Shown here in pieces: positions 48,901 to 61,490 of a stretch of 64,000 nucleotides of DNA. Every line of letters starts with the position of its first letter. Position 1 is the first letter of the stretch. A program made the position numbers and the translations under genes. Origin of the DNA: Coturnix japonica (taxonomy: Eukaryota > Chordata > Aves > Galliformes > Phasianidae); the NCBI RefSeq assembly GCF_001577835.2, contig NC_029519.1:75346363-75410362 (forward strand). The letters run 5' to 3'. The notes under the pieces were generated by a model. That model ran no database searches, had not been told where the DNA came from, and saw only the letters and a list, made by a program, of their open reading frames with translations.

Positions 48901-50868
48901 AACCCCAGGGCTGGGCTCATATCCAACTTTGCACAGCTCTCAGGAAAACCTGCCCTGTCAGAACAACTTACAGCTTTTCAGATCACACATCAGAATAAGG
49001 TCAAATCTTTCAGCCTCTCCCTGGGATTTGAGAAGCATTTGAAGATCCCGAGGCAATTTGCAGGAAAGGTTACCATTAGCTGGGCTATCCTTGGCTTGTG
49101 CTGTTCCCATCTACCACCCCGCAAACACCTTTGGGGAAATAAACTGTGTCCCAAGTTGTAGTTGAGCTGTTTCTAGGTACATAATTGTTGCAACTTTAAC
49201 TGTTTGTCAAAGTCCAGAGAGATGCATTGGCTATTTTGCAGCAGCTACACAAATGAGCACACATACGAGTATACGACTTCTTGAACCAGAGGGGAATAAA
49301 CTGCCATTTTTCCCAGATGTCCATTCTAGAACCAGAGCTAGAGAGCTTTCTTTTAGCTAAGAAGCCATTCTAACATTAAGATCTCTCTGACTTAAGGGCT
49401 TAAAGATGGATGTAAATTTATGTTTGAAAACAGTATCTTTAGCCTGAGTTCACATTTACAAGATATTTCAAGCTGATAGGCTTCTCCTTTTTACAATTTT
49501 ATTCTCTCTTCTACAATTTCAGTGCTACAAATTGCAAGCTGGTTAGAGCAGTATTAACCTGATGTTGCACCACCAGCTGCTGTAGCTGCAGCTTCCAGCT
49601 AAAGGTTTACTCATGTATTCAAAATGGCTCATTAATGAATTCCTCATTTGTGATCCAAGGATGCTTTTAGACACTGTCCAGTTACAATGAGTAATGAATA
49701 GTCTTGATGGGTCATTATAGTGGTCACCATCTTGGTTGAGATGACAGAGGACAGACAAAACTACCCCTGCTCAAAGCATAACTGGTTTTAGCTTAAGTCA
49801 AGAATCATGGACCAGAGCTGGAACAGACTCCATTCGTAGGAGGTCTAGAACTGGCTCTGGCAGAGATCACATACTCATTAACAGATTACACTCCTCAAGT
49901 CCTCAGACACACTATACTACTCTTATACTACTCCTATACTACTCTTACCTTCTACTAACTTAGTAGTAGCAATAACTGTCAACCTGTGATAGTACCCCCA
50001 GTGCAAAATGTGCTGTCCAAATGTTATGGAGGGCCGTTCTTGTACTGTAGGTGATGACCATCATGCACTCTGACATCCAGTCTTGATTTATAAACAATGC
50101 ATCCTGGAAAATATTTTTGCTTTCTTCCACACTTGTCCTCCTGGTTGGGTTATTGGCTTTCATTGCACAATGTGCAAACCATAAGGATGTAAGCAGAATG
50201 ACAGTGTGTAGGCTCGAGTTAGTCTGAGATCTCCATCCAATTTTACGCAGCATGGTGGCTCTGCTTTCAGACTGTTCTTTCACTGTCCATTCCCAATGCC
50301 TGTTAGAATACAGTAGTAGCTCATGTCCCAACAACATCCAACTCATCTTAAGAAAAACCAAACAGTTGCACAGTAGTGACACCATGTAAAATATACTTTG
50401 AGAGAGCCATGAACAAATCAATCTTGTTGAGGCGAGCTGCATGTATAAAAGTAGCTTCAGAAGTAAGAATCAGAGCTTGGTAATGCAGCAAAATCTTCCT
50501 CTTCATAAAAGCCTTTCAATAATCAGCAACCTCCTTAGAGGCTGAAGTGCTCAACTGTAATGCTTCTTTTTCTCCTGATTTCTTTCTTCATATCTGCCCA
50601 TGTTAAAAGCAAGAAAAGGCCAACTTACGTGTAAAAGAGGAAGAAAGATCCATTTTCTCAAACCTTCTGAGTCCTCAGCTTTAATTATAAAACTTATAGC
50701 TATAACTGCAATAGACAAGAGTGTTTTACATCTAGGGATGAACAACAAATATTTTACTCTGTACCTCTTGAAAAGTATCTGTACATCACTAGATGTACAG
50801 ACCTCTGGGGAAGAAACACATATACTGACTCTGAAGGTCTAGAACTGATCCATGAACCACAAAATGTT
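45915..50868. other. Noncoding stretch upstream of gene B
   Basis: No repeat family is recognised apart from the 11-bp tandem at 49.9 kb. A minus-strand frame of 160 codons at 49960-50442 has no recognisable domain or splice context. Confidence 0.5.
49913..49945. repeat. Three copies of an 11-bp unit
   Basis: TATACTACTCT occurs three times in tandem, the middle copy with one change (TATACTACTCC). Confidence 0.93.
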
Positions 50869-50873
50869 GCTGC

Positions 50874-51420
50874 TGTGGGTTAATGCAGGCAGATAGCTAA
50901 GCACCGCTGAGCTGCTCACTCACTTCCTCCCACACACCTCGTGGGACAAGGGAGGAGGAAAAGAAAAGTAAAAGCAAGAAAATCCGGTGGTTTGAGATTA
51001 AAATTATTTAGTAAGTGAAGAATAAGTAGAAGAAAGTGAGAGAGAAAACAACGCAAGTGATGCAAAGATAATTGCTCCCATCTCCCATCAGTTCAGCCAG
51101 TTCCTGTGCAAAAAGATTGCTGATTCCTAAACCTCACCCCCATCTCGCTCTCCCTTTCTATAGCTGAGAGTGGCACTATGTGTTATGGGATATCTCTGCT
51201 TAGTTCAGGCCATCTGCCTGCTTGTGCACCCCTCCATCCGACTCACTGGGAGGGCAGAGTGAGAAACAGAAGTCCTTTGCACTGCGCATACAGCATTCAG
51301 CCATAGCTCAGATAGTGAAATAGCACGTTACCAGTGCTGGTTTTGGTCACAAATCCAAGACACAGCACCACAGGAGGTGCCATGAAGAAAGTTAACTCCA
51401 TCCCAGCAAAACCCAGTATA
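50874..51420 (-). mobile_element. Solo LTR of an ERVL-type endogenous retrovirus (fossil)
   Basis: On the minus strand the element opens with ACTGGGTTTTGCTGGGATGG and AGTTAACTTTCTTCATGG and closes with ATTAACCCACA. This is the pattern of the widespread avian ERVL LTR as I remember it. It is 547 bp and flanked by GCTGC on both sides (50869-50873 and 51421-51425), a 5-bp target duplication. No internal retroviral sequence is present, so it is a solo LTR left by recombination, old judging by its divergence from the remembered pattern. Confidence 0.72.
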
Positions 51421-51425
51421 GCTGC

Positions 51426-54400
51426 TTGAGGGATTGTAGACATGAAGGTAACATATCATAAGGAATGGAATGCCATAATACAGCTCTATTGTATGGGGTG
51501 CTCTGCAGACATGACCCTTTGCTACGAATTCTCTGGATTACTGCTTTTAGAGACTTAAATCTCAGTGAATCAGGAAGAACAGGATTTTCACTGTCACGCT
51601 GGAACCCAGAACTGTCAGAAAGCCTTAAGCATTTCTGTCTGATAGGTGAATCTGCCTGCCAAAACAGCTGAACACCTCCTCCAGTGCTCAGCACTGCCTG
51701 AGTGAGAGTTGGGCAGATGCTTATACAATTTTAATAGCCTGAAACAGCCTTATATTTAAAAGTAGGAGTAAGTTATTTACAGTGCTACCAAATTTTCAAG
51801 GTAAGGAAGAAGAGGAATCATTCTACCAGGTGCTTAGAGGTGTACTCAGGACATCTCCCACCTTATCCCTCTGCCAAAATATTACTGCTCTCTAGAAAGG
51901 CAGCTGGAACAAACATATTGGCTTTTCATTCCCTTGTAGTTGATATCCTGGCATGGTAAGCCAGAATGGATCACCGAGTGCTTTGTAAAGGGCAATGTGC
52001 AGTGTCATTGGATGACTGCATGCTCATCCCATCTGCCAGAATTAGCAGCAGCTTGGCTGCCTTTCTGCTCCAAACATGGCCAGCTCCAAGCAGTGCAGAA
52101 TGCAAACAAGGATGTAAATGGATGTAAATAAGTCACTTACAGCAGCCTTTAAGGTGAGAAATGTTCCATTCAGGCTGTGAGTACTTGGAAATCCTATACA
52201 GACACCTGCTTTAAAATACCCTGTAAACACCCAAAGAACTTCAAACATGCACGGAAGTCATTCAGAATATTGCAGAGATAGTGGCATGGGTTCCTTGAGA
52301 GTCAATAAACCCCGGGACTGTGCTGGATCAGTGAACATTAAATATGAGGGGACAGTAAGGCACAAACATACACACTATGCAAAGGAAATATATAGGAAGG
52401 GAAGGGCTGGGAGAAAAATTGGTCCAACTCATCTCCCCCCAAATAACAGCTGGCTCTGAGCTGAACCTTCAGACATTAATAGGGGGCCCTAAGATTGCTG
52501 AAAATGACTTACATAGTTTTTTTTCACCCTTTTCACATTGAGGGTCACCTTGCCTTTTCTAGGACTTTCTACCTGTTTTTAGGGAGATGGGAAAGACCAG
52601 GCAGTAAGCACTCACCTATTTCTGTTCATTGTTTCTGGATGAGGAGCCTGCAATGGGGAGGACAACCTTATGCCCAGGAACATGGGCATCCCACAGAACA
52701 ATCTACATTATTCAAAATATTACATCTGAATCTGTGATAATGCACAGATTACCTTCCCATTGCTGCATCTCAAAAAGAAAGAAAAGAGCAAGGCAGAGCT
52801 TTCAGTGGCGTAAATCATTTTCTCTTGCCAAGGAATCTTCTCTGGGCAGGCATCCTGCATTTTTATCCCCAGAGAGCAGCATCCTCTTCAGACAGCAGGT
52901 ATCTTTAACTTACTTCCCCAGTGTGTTCTGGAAATGGCATCAGGAGGGGATGTGGGGGGGGGAAGATTATGTGAGTTAAAAGATCCTATTACTCAAAGTG
53001 CTTGTGATGTCTATGCTAGTGGTATATTTGTGATATGCTAATTTTGCTAATATCAGCAGACAACTCTCAAGAGTTACAGCCTAATCTAATATAACCCTGA
53101 ATCACTATAGGGTAATGGGTTGTATGGGGCATGTGATATGCTATAGGGGGAGATATTTTAGTAGGCAATTTGAAGCAAATATTTTTCAAGACTAATAAAA
53201 ACAAACCTTTACTGAATGTATGTTTATTAACAGCACAGCTGAAGCAAAGACAGGTTTTCCTGTGACACCAGATGAAGTATCTTTTTAAAAGAAGAAGCTT
53301 TAGGGCTCCATACAGTGTTTGTAAAAGCGCACTCTATGCATGGCAGATAAACATGGCTAGTGTTCTCAGTTATTACAGCCCAATTACAACTTTTATAGTG
53401 ATCCTCACTTAACCTCTCCCATTGCTAATTTTTTCATAGACTGCCTTGGCACAGAAGTAAATTTAGGGAAAGCACTTTGAACAGAACTGATGCTCTGGTT
53501 TGAGAACAAAACAAGCCTGCCATTCCTCCTTGGTTCCAGTGCTGTTTTCTTTATGCGCCTGAAACATCCACATTGGCTCCACTGTTATTGTATTTAAACG
53601 CGAATAGTTTTGAGTTAAAAAAAAAAGAAAACCGTTCAGCAGCTTAAAAACTAGAAATATTTAACATTTTTCCCTTGAAGCGCATGGTTTGATTCAGTGC
53701 CCTGTTGGATCGATGTTACTGGAAGGGCTTCATGCATGATTTAGAAGAGATATCAGCAGTGCAGGACACCCAAGATAGCAAGCAGGCAGACAGCATGTTG
53801 GGCTGGGACAGGGCCAGGAACCACAGTATCTTTACAGAAGCATTTTTGAGAGTCAGTAGCTCTGAAATTGAGTTCAGATTGAGTTCTGAGCTCAAGCAAC
53901 AGAAGCTGCTGCCTTTCAGAGAGGCAAGGTGCTCTGTTTGCCACCCAGCCTCAAGATCTTGTTAACATGAGAGGCAAGATTTCCTTGTTCCAGCCAGGTT
54001 TCTGCAGGAATCAATGGCCTCTTTCAAAGGAGAGAAAAACGAAGCACCTCCAGATTAGCAGAATAGTTCTCTTCACCCTGGACTTCACGAGTGTCTCTCC
54101 TCATTACTATCAATCATCTCTGCTTCTCTACTGGCTAAAAAGAAATATAAACAAACCAAAAAACTCCCAATCACATGTACATTTCCTACAATTTTAAGTC
54201 TTAAAGAGAGGAAAATAGTTTTACCATCAACTATTTTATTATTTGGGTGGGTTTTATTTACTCAGCTATTAATTAAAGAGTGTTGGATGCACCCTTCTTA
54301 AGAAAGTCTGTGATTAAACACAGCCAGGAGTCATTAACTTCACTCAATAAGCCTGCTGCTTCCTATTAACTAATAGCAGCTACCAAAACAGATTTTTATT

Positions 54401-57400
54401 TAGTTATTTATTTTTATGAGCGAGGCTTAGCTCTAATTGTAAAACTATCTTTGAGGGCAAATACACACGCTATGCTTTGAGACATCATCTTTGGGACTTT
54501 GCACTGGACAATTAGTTCCTTCTAAACTGGAGCTGAAAATTGCTTCTTTCCTAACACCTGGCTTAGCAGAGGATTAATCTGTCACCTTCTGCATAAAAAT
54601 GAGCTTTGAAGATTGACTTCATCATGAGTCACCTTTCACCTTGAGATCAGCCATTTAAATGTAATGCAGGTTGTGCACCTTTGCTAATACTTTTTTCTAG
54701 GTAGAAAAGAGACCAGATATTGTTGTGGAATGTTTCTGAATCAGTGAATTATTTTGTATCTAAATAGTGTTAAATTGCAAATGTTACTGTAGAAAGAGAG
54801 GAGGATACAAAGGTATTAGAAGGGGTAACTGAGAATAAAGAAAAGATAATTTCAAGACCCCACTTTCAGCTGAGACAGGCTAAAAAATGCTAAAGAAAAA
54901 GAAGAAAAAAACCAACCCAATTTTTTCTTGCAGTAGCAAAAAAAGCCATAGGAAAACGTTTGGGTGCTGTTCATGTCACACCATATTATGTTGGAATTTC
55001 CATTTGACACACAGAGTTGTCAGTTTGGAGCATAGCTGTGAACTACAGATGCTTTTAAAGTAAAGGATAGAGGAGATTTATTCCCATTCAAAACAGAACC
55101 TGCGCTTAACATTTATTCCAGGTCTAAAAAGGTCTCAAATTAACTGGTCATAAAGTCAGTTTTCCAGTTACGCTGACACTGAGGGAGACAGATTACACAC
55201 TGAGTGCCCTCTGTCCTTATCTCTTAAGCTGCTTTTGAAATCTCCAATTGAAATCTCCAAACAGAAGTACTTCCTCTCTTTCTAGAGACCAGCTGTTCAA
55301 CAAGAGGTGGGAAATACAAAGAGCAACATGCAAACAGCTCTGAAATCTGCTCATGCTGGCATGGCAGAACTGTATTAACACATCCTTTGGTTGACAGCGT
55401 GCAAAAGACAAGACAGTTCACAGAGGATCTGCCCACCTGTGCATGTTTAAGTACACAGAAGAAATTGAATTATAGTCTTGTTTTGCCATCTCTCCAACAA
55501 TAAGCATTTAATGTATGACTGGAGAGGGACACGCTGGGGTTTAGTAGGTGCATAACCTTTTTTTTCACTCATTTCCCTTAAGAGCCCCTCCAGACATTGT
55601 GCAAAGGTGACTGAACCAACAACAGATTAAACAGAGGGACAAACTGCAGATGCTGACAGTGCAGGAACATCCATTTGCACAGACAGCAAGAGAGGCGCTG
55701 ATAATAATCTACCCAGCAGTGCTGTACTGCTGAGGTGCATTTCCTCAAATCTATATGAGTTTTGTCTTCAGTCTGTTATCTACTCCCAAGAAATGCATCT
55801 AGGTTGGTAGTTCTGATAGCAACAAAGGATTACAAGTCCTTAGCCATCTCACTGACCTTCCCTGCACCTGTATACTGCTTTGCAACACCGGATTCCATGC
55901 TATACTCCTTAATTCTCCACCCAGCCCTGTATATGAATCAACTTTCTTCATTAAGTCCTGCCTCTAGTGACAGACAACAAAGAGGGGTAATGTCATGAGG
56001 GACTGCTGCTCACTTCTACCCACTCTTGTAGGCTGCAGCAGGCAGATGAACTGTGTATATCAAATGGCTTTAGAAAAGCTTCTAGATTAGGACTGGATAG
56101 CTGCCGGGGTCTGTACTTCAGGCATGTTTTTAATAGGCAGCTGGTGAGCTCAAAAGTAACCCTAAAGTATGCCATAATGATTAGATATATTGTTAGCTTT
56201 ATGGGCATCTTCTCTTATGCTGGCAAATGGGGTAACCAAAGTTCTTGTGGGTGCCTTGAGTTGTTAAGGAAACACCTGACGCTGCTGTGTAGCAGTTGTG
56301 CTTCCTGAAGACTTGAAGCACTGTACATTATGCAGTATCCCTGCAGATCTGAGGGCAGGTGATACTCCAGAATGGCTTTCTCCACCTCCACATCTCTGTA
56401 CCAGCCTAAATGGGAAATGGCTATTTTTGAGTCTTTCCAGAAGCCTACAAACTGATGTACTCATGCAGCAAAACTACTGGTACATTCTTATTCTTTCCAC
56501 TTTGGTATTCACATTGTACCAAGTATTCGCCCCTCTCCCCTCCTCTGCTGCCATTTCAGATGCCCACCAGCATCTTGTCTAGTTACCACAGCAGGAAGTA
56601 GCAAAGTAGGAACAGAACTGAGTTCAAACCTGACAAACAGTATCTGTCAGATACTATTGGCACGGGATTCTTAACCATCAATACTGTTGATAAAATTGTT
56701 AGGCCCCATAGGTATGTGTCCCTCTTGAAGTTACACAACTGAGCTGAAATGTAACCCCTCTTCAAATCTCAAGGCCCACATGGCTGCCTATCTTTGTGTC
56801 CTTGAGTAGGAAACCTGCTTTAGCAGGGAGTTAGACTCAATGATCTCCAGAAGTCCCTTCCAACCCCTATGATTCTGTTTCTGTGATCTCCAAAAGTCAG
56901 TCAGACTGTCATTGAAACAACTGAATAAAATCACCAGTCCTTGATCTATTCCTGCTTCTATTTAAAGGTGACAAACAGATGAATTCACATCAGATCTCAT
57001 CAGTGTTCCTTAGTCAGCATGATTGTTCTGGACTTCCTGGCATTCCTACAAACTGAGCAAGTAAGGTTATTTATGGGCTAGGATAGATGGAAAGTAGATA
57101 ATATGCTGCCACCTTTTGGTTGCAGAAATGAGAACAGGTGCTATCTGGAAAGATCTATCTAGCTGAAATTAAAGACCATCTGTGCCCATTTTCTGTAATG
57201 AAACAATCAGAAAGACCATATAGTGAGAGGAGCATCCCATCATGTCCTACACTGTTGCAATAAGTTTTGCACATATATTTCATATTTTTTCAGTCCTTTT
57301 TGGGATAATGAGTAGTTATCAATAATAAAGTACTAATTTATCTCATTTAAGGAATAAGGTTGAGATCAGTCACCTCAAAATAACCCTTTGCATTGCTAAA

Positions 57401-58990
57401 GAGATTTGAGGAACATAGCTGCAAAAAGAGAATGTACAAGATCTCATGAATTAATAGTTTACAATGGTTGCTGCATGCTACAACTCCCATTTTACTACTT
57501 AGACAGATAAACACATTTAAAACAGCTGACTGCAGAGAACCTGAAATGTATTTTGCTTGCTTCTTTATTCAGATGTCTGCCTAAGAGAGTAAGAAGACAG
57601 AACATCCACCATAATATTAAGAAATGCAAGACTGTTCTGTCAAAGATTTTGTGTACCTTCTAAGCTGAGGCCTGAAATTTAACAGAGGAGCTATCTGTAC
57701 TGGGGATGTGCTTCTCACTGCTCCTATGAGTCACTGCACAAATTTGCACCAAGCAACAAGCTTTTGAAAATCCCAGTTCAAATATGTTCTGTAAAGACTT
57801 ATGGGAGCCTGTGAGCTCGAGTCCATGGTGTTCTGTTCCTGACAGCTCCTATGCATTAGAGGCTCTTTACATTTGCTGTGTACAGACTCACTGAGCATGC
57901 CCTATTGCAGAGCATAAAAATCCATCAAAGACTTGATCTTGTTTCTCAAGCAAGCAATGACTTTTCAATCACTTATGCTGGCATAAAGGAGGAGGATCCT
58001 GTCTGCTTGTTGTAGAAGAGAAGGATGCTCCAAGAACCATCAAAGCAGTGTTGATAAGTTTGTATTGCTCCATATTAGTGACACATTGGTCCTTAAGCCC
58101 TGGAACTCTTTACAGTTTGCAAGCTCTAGCTCTGAGATTAATTGACAGGGTGCTCTGAGGGTGGAATGCCAGGCCAATAAAACCTAAGAGTATCTGGCTG
58201 ATAAGAGATCACCTTACAGGACACTGTTCATACAACTCGTGCAGACTGCACTTCGGTGCATCTCCTACCTGGTACAGCCACAGTCAATCAACCAACAATG
58301 TGCAAAGCTGTGCAGCAGGCCTGAACAAGGCCCTTGTGCTACATCATGCTGTCATTACAATTCACACATGGCTGCTTATGCAAAATGTCCCTGCCTCAAG
58401 AAAGATTTGCAGACCTCAAATATACTGATGGTGCCACCCTATGCTGTCTGGTGCATCACCCTTCAAAATCTGTAAGTCAGAAAGTATCTTAGTGCCTCTA
58501 TGAGTTTTGTGCTTCCTTGCCTTTTGGAAGAGTTCCCAGAGAACCAAAGATATAAGAAAAGAACTAGGGATTGTCTTATTTATTCACTGACCACTATCAG
58601 ACAAAGATCAAGAAGCTGAAGGAACTCTACAACAAGGATGTTGGTAGGAATTTTAAGGTAAAACAACCCCAATCTCTGCATTCTTCAGGGAATTTATCTC
58701 CATCGATCATCAGGAAAATGGAAAAAGGAACAGATTTTATCTTCCTCATACAAGGAAGTAAGTGGCGCATGGATTTGTGATATAGCACCTGACTCAGCCC
58801 CTCAGGGCTGAGGGCATCCTGTTATCTTAAAGGCTCACAGGCCAGGACCACACCAATAGCACCTGAACCAGATGTGCGAAACAGAAAGACACATCCTTCC
58901 AAGGGTAGATATGAAGGTTTCTGTTCCTACCAGTAAATTCCCCCAGCGCTCTTGGTAACTAGGATTCCTCTCCCCATCTCAGCAATAGTT
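51426..58990. other. Noncoding AT-rich stretch
   Basis: Only the CR1 end at 56.8 kb is recognised. The 54.3-54.7 kb part is repeat-poor and contains several homeodomain-type TAATTA-like cores (TATTAATTAA, CTAATTG, ACAATTAG); it could be a conserved noncoding element, but sequence alone cannot show this. Confidence 0.45.
56790..56890 (+). mobile_element. CR1 3' end
   Basis: AGGGAGTTAGACTCAATGAT, AGTCCCTTCCAACCCCTATG and the tail ATTCTGTTTCTGTGAT give a CR1 terminus in plus orientation. Confidence 0.8.
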
Positions 58991-59189
58991 TTCCACATAT
59001 CTTACAAACTTATTCACCCATCTTCCAGGACAAGGTTTCTAATCCAATTTACAACATTATGCCATGTTGTCTCCATAGAATTATGATAGGGCATGGGATG
59101 CTACTGCATACATATATATGTATATGTATAAAATGGGTACAATCTGCTTATTTCTGTTGAGGGCATCCAGCTCCATCCAGCTCCATTGG
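58991..59189 (+). repeat. 199-bp duplication, copy 1
   Basis: It is identical base for base with 59311-59509. It starts TTCCACATATCTTACAAAC and ends CCATCCAGCTCCATTGG. It contains a short TATATG run and a duplicated CATCCAGCTC. Confidence 0.97.
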
Positions 59190-59310
59190 TGTGATAAAAT
59201 GTTTGCTCATTAAGACCGGGATGTGGTAGCATTGTGGTGGAGTGCTTGTTCATTAGGACCGGGATGTGATGGTGGAATATGGAGGCCACAAGGGTTGCAG
59301 AACACTCTAA

Positions 59311-59509
59311 TTCCACATATCTTACAAACTTATTCACCCATCTTCCAGGACAAGGTTTCTAATCCAATTTACAACATTATGCCATGTTGTCTCCATAGAA
59401 TTATGATAGGGCATGGGATGCTACTGCATACATATATATGTATATGTATAAAATGGGTACAATCTGCTTATTTCTGTTGAGGGCATCCAGCTCCATCCAG
59501 CTCCATTGG
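59311..59509 (+). repeat. 199-bp duplication, copy 2
   Basis: This is a perfect direct copy of 58991-59189, offset by 320 bp. The 121-bp spacer holds its own imperfect repeat (59203-59226 and 59246-59269, with CATTAAGACCGGGATGTG and CATTAGGACCGGGATGTG). The same minus-strand frame appears in both copies, but there is no reason to think it is coding. Confidence 0.97.
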
Positions 59510-60413
59510 GAAATCTCTTTGAATGAAACATATCTAAGTCAAACTCTATGCCTGTATGAGACAGTTCCGCTGGCTGTGGGAGGAGGTGAACACTGGGAAC
59601 GCACAAACAATGGCATGTATTGTGGGGAGATACAAATCTATGTCTGGCTGTCAGCCACAAAGGGAGACCCACAGCCCTTGTCTACATGTGTATCATGCCA
59701 TAGCTGAGGTTCTCCTTGCACTGTCCCAAGTCATCCATAACAACATGCCATCAGTGTCCTGGCTCCTGTGCAGCTAAAGTGGGGTGACCCCAGAGAAACT
59801 GTAAGAAATGGATGTCTTCTGGAAATGTCCTGTGCCTACAGCAATAACAAAGATACTGAGTTGCCCAGAGGTTAGAGAAGAAGAAAAATAGCTGAACCAT
59901 CAGACCTGCTAGAAAAACTCTCAGGGACGGGCTTTTTGTTTTCCTTTCCTTACATCTATAGTTCTGTCATTTTTAGGGTAGTATATCTGCCTTGTTGGTG
60001 TCCAACTATATATAGCTACAGAGTGGATGTGGATGAATCAGGATTGTGTAATGAATCAGATGCTGTCCAGTGGATTCTGCACTCAATGTGTGCAGGAAGA
60101 AAGAATGGTTGCTGCTCAGGATTTTATTTTTGTCTTTAAGACAGACTATTAAATCACTTAAAAACAAAACATTTTTCATGGGTGGCCATAAACTGGCTCT
60201 CAAGTTTTCCTAAAAGGCTGAATTCTAATCCTGCGCTTTTATTACTAAAATGTGGCTGAAATGTAATGTCAGTAGCTGTAATGCCGTCCTCTACTTACTG
60301 TATGCCATCAGAATGCATTGAGTTCTGCTTGTGAAAATCTGTGAAGCTCCTACACTGTTGTATGCCACTCAAAAGACTGACACAAAATCAGTAGCTGTCT
60401 TCAAAGCAGAGTT

Positions 60414-60630
60414 TGAACAGTAAATAATAAGGCACGGAGTCCTCCATTAAGCAGCAGAGAGAACAAAATATTGAATAGCTGCTCATTAAGTAACTACCAT
60501 ATCTTCCATGCATTAAATGGGCTTGTCATTAATGACTACCATTTAAGCGAGCACAATAAAAAAAGGCAAATCAAAGTGTCTACAAACAACATAAATTCTG
60601 GCATTTCCTAACTTCAGAATGCTTAACTTT
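60414..60630 (+). repeat. Dispersed repeat, copy 2 (unnamed)
   Basis: Blocks AAGGCACGGAGTCCTCCATT, ATTGAATAGCTGCTCATTAA, GCATTAAATGGG, ACAAACAACATAAATTCTGG and CATTTCCTAAC align in order with 7094-7335. No terminal repeats or coding frame are seen. Confidence 0.55.
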
Positions 60631-61452
60631 GCACCCTTAAAAGCTTCAGAGGCATTTTTTTTGTGTGGAATTTAAGAGCATAAGGAACCATAAAATGAAT
60701 CTCTGTGGATTAAAAGCACATTAAGACTGACATTTCTGAGGCTTCCAGAAGCATCCACTGTTGACACACACAGAGGCTGCAATGAAATAACAATTTAATT
60801 TCTGAATTTCTTAGTTAGCATAGAGAAATTGTTTTAACCCTGATTACTGTGGATTAATTTGTACTTATATCAGTGTAAACTTTATTGTCATACTACAATT
60901 GTAGAAGATACTACAGAGTTTTGATTTAACTAAGCTACTGAAGTAGTGCATATGAATAGGCTTAAGGAAATAACAAGGGACATTTAGAAAAATAGGGAAC
61001 ATGCAAATTAAAATAGAGTATTTTTCTATTTAAACTAATTATCCCCTTTGGAGCATCACACTAATATAATTATTTGCTATAGCTAGCAGTTTTGGGCTCC
61101 TATGTCCCATGCTTCAGTGTATACTTTACTATATACCCTGGGTCTGTAGCACTGCACTGAGTTGTTGTTAAACTCTCTGTGCTGATCCACAGAGGATATG
61201 GATTGTTTGAGCTGTCAGCAGCAGATCCTGACTCTTTAGTTCATGCTGTAGGAAGTAAAACACAGTTCCAATTCATCAGCTAAGATTAAATTGTGTGATT
61301 AAATTGCCCCCCACTGATGTTCCTCTCTAAGTTCCTTCTAAAAAGTTGGTTCTGGAACCAATTTGGAAAGGTTCGTATGTGAACCATCAGGGACAAGCAT
61401 TTCATCTTTGAACATTTCAACAGTGAAAAAGCAAAAAGAGAAAGATGATTAA

Positions 61453-61490
61453 ATATATATTTATATATATATGGATATATATATCCATCA
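61453..61490. repeat. AT-rich dinucleotide-like repeat
   Basis: A run of TATATA with TTT and GG interruptions that is nearly self-complementary (GGATATATATATCC). Confidence 0.8.

Noticed and set aside
49960-50442. 160-codon open frame on the minus strand
   Set aside because: It was considered as a possible retrocopy, but it has no recognised motif, no poly(A) tail and no target duplication.
59101-59672. Matching minus-strand frames ending in the same residues (GWSWMPSTEISRLYPFYTYT)
   Set aside because: The repetition is due to the perfect 199-bp DNA duplication, not to a protein repeat.
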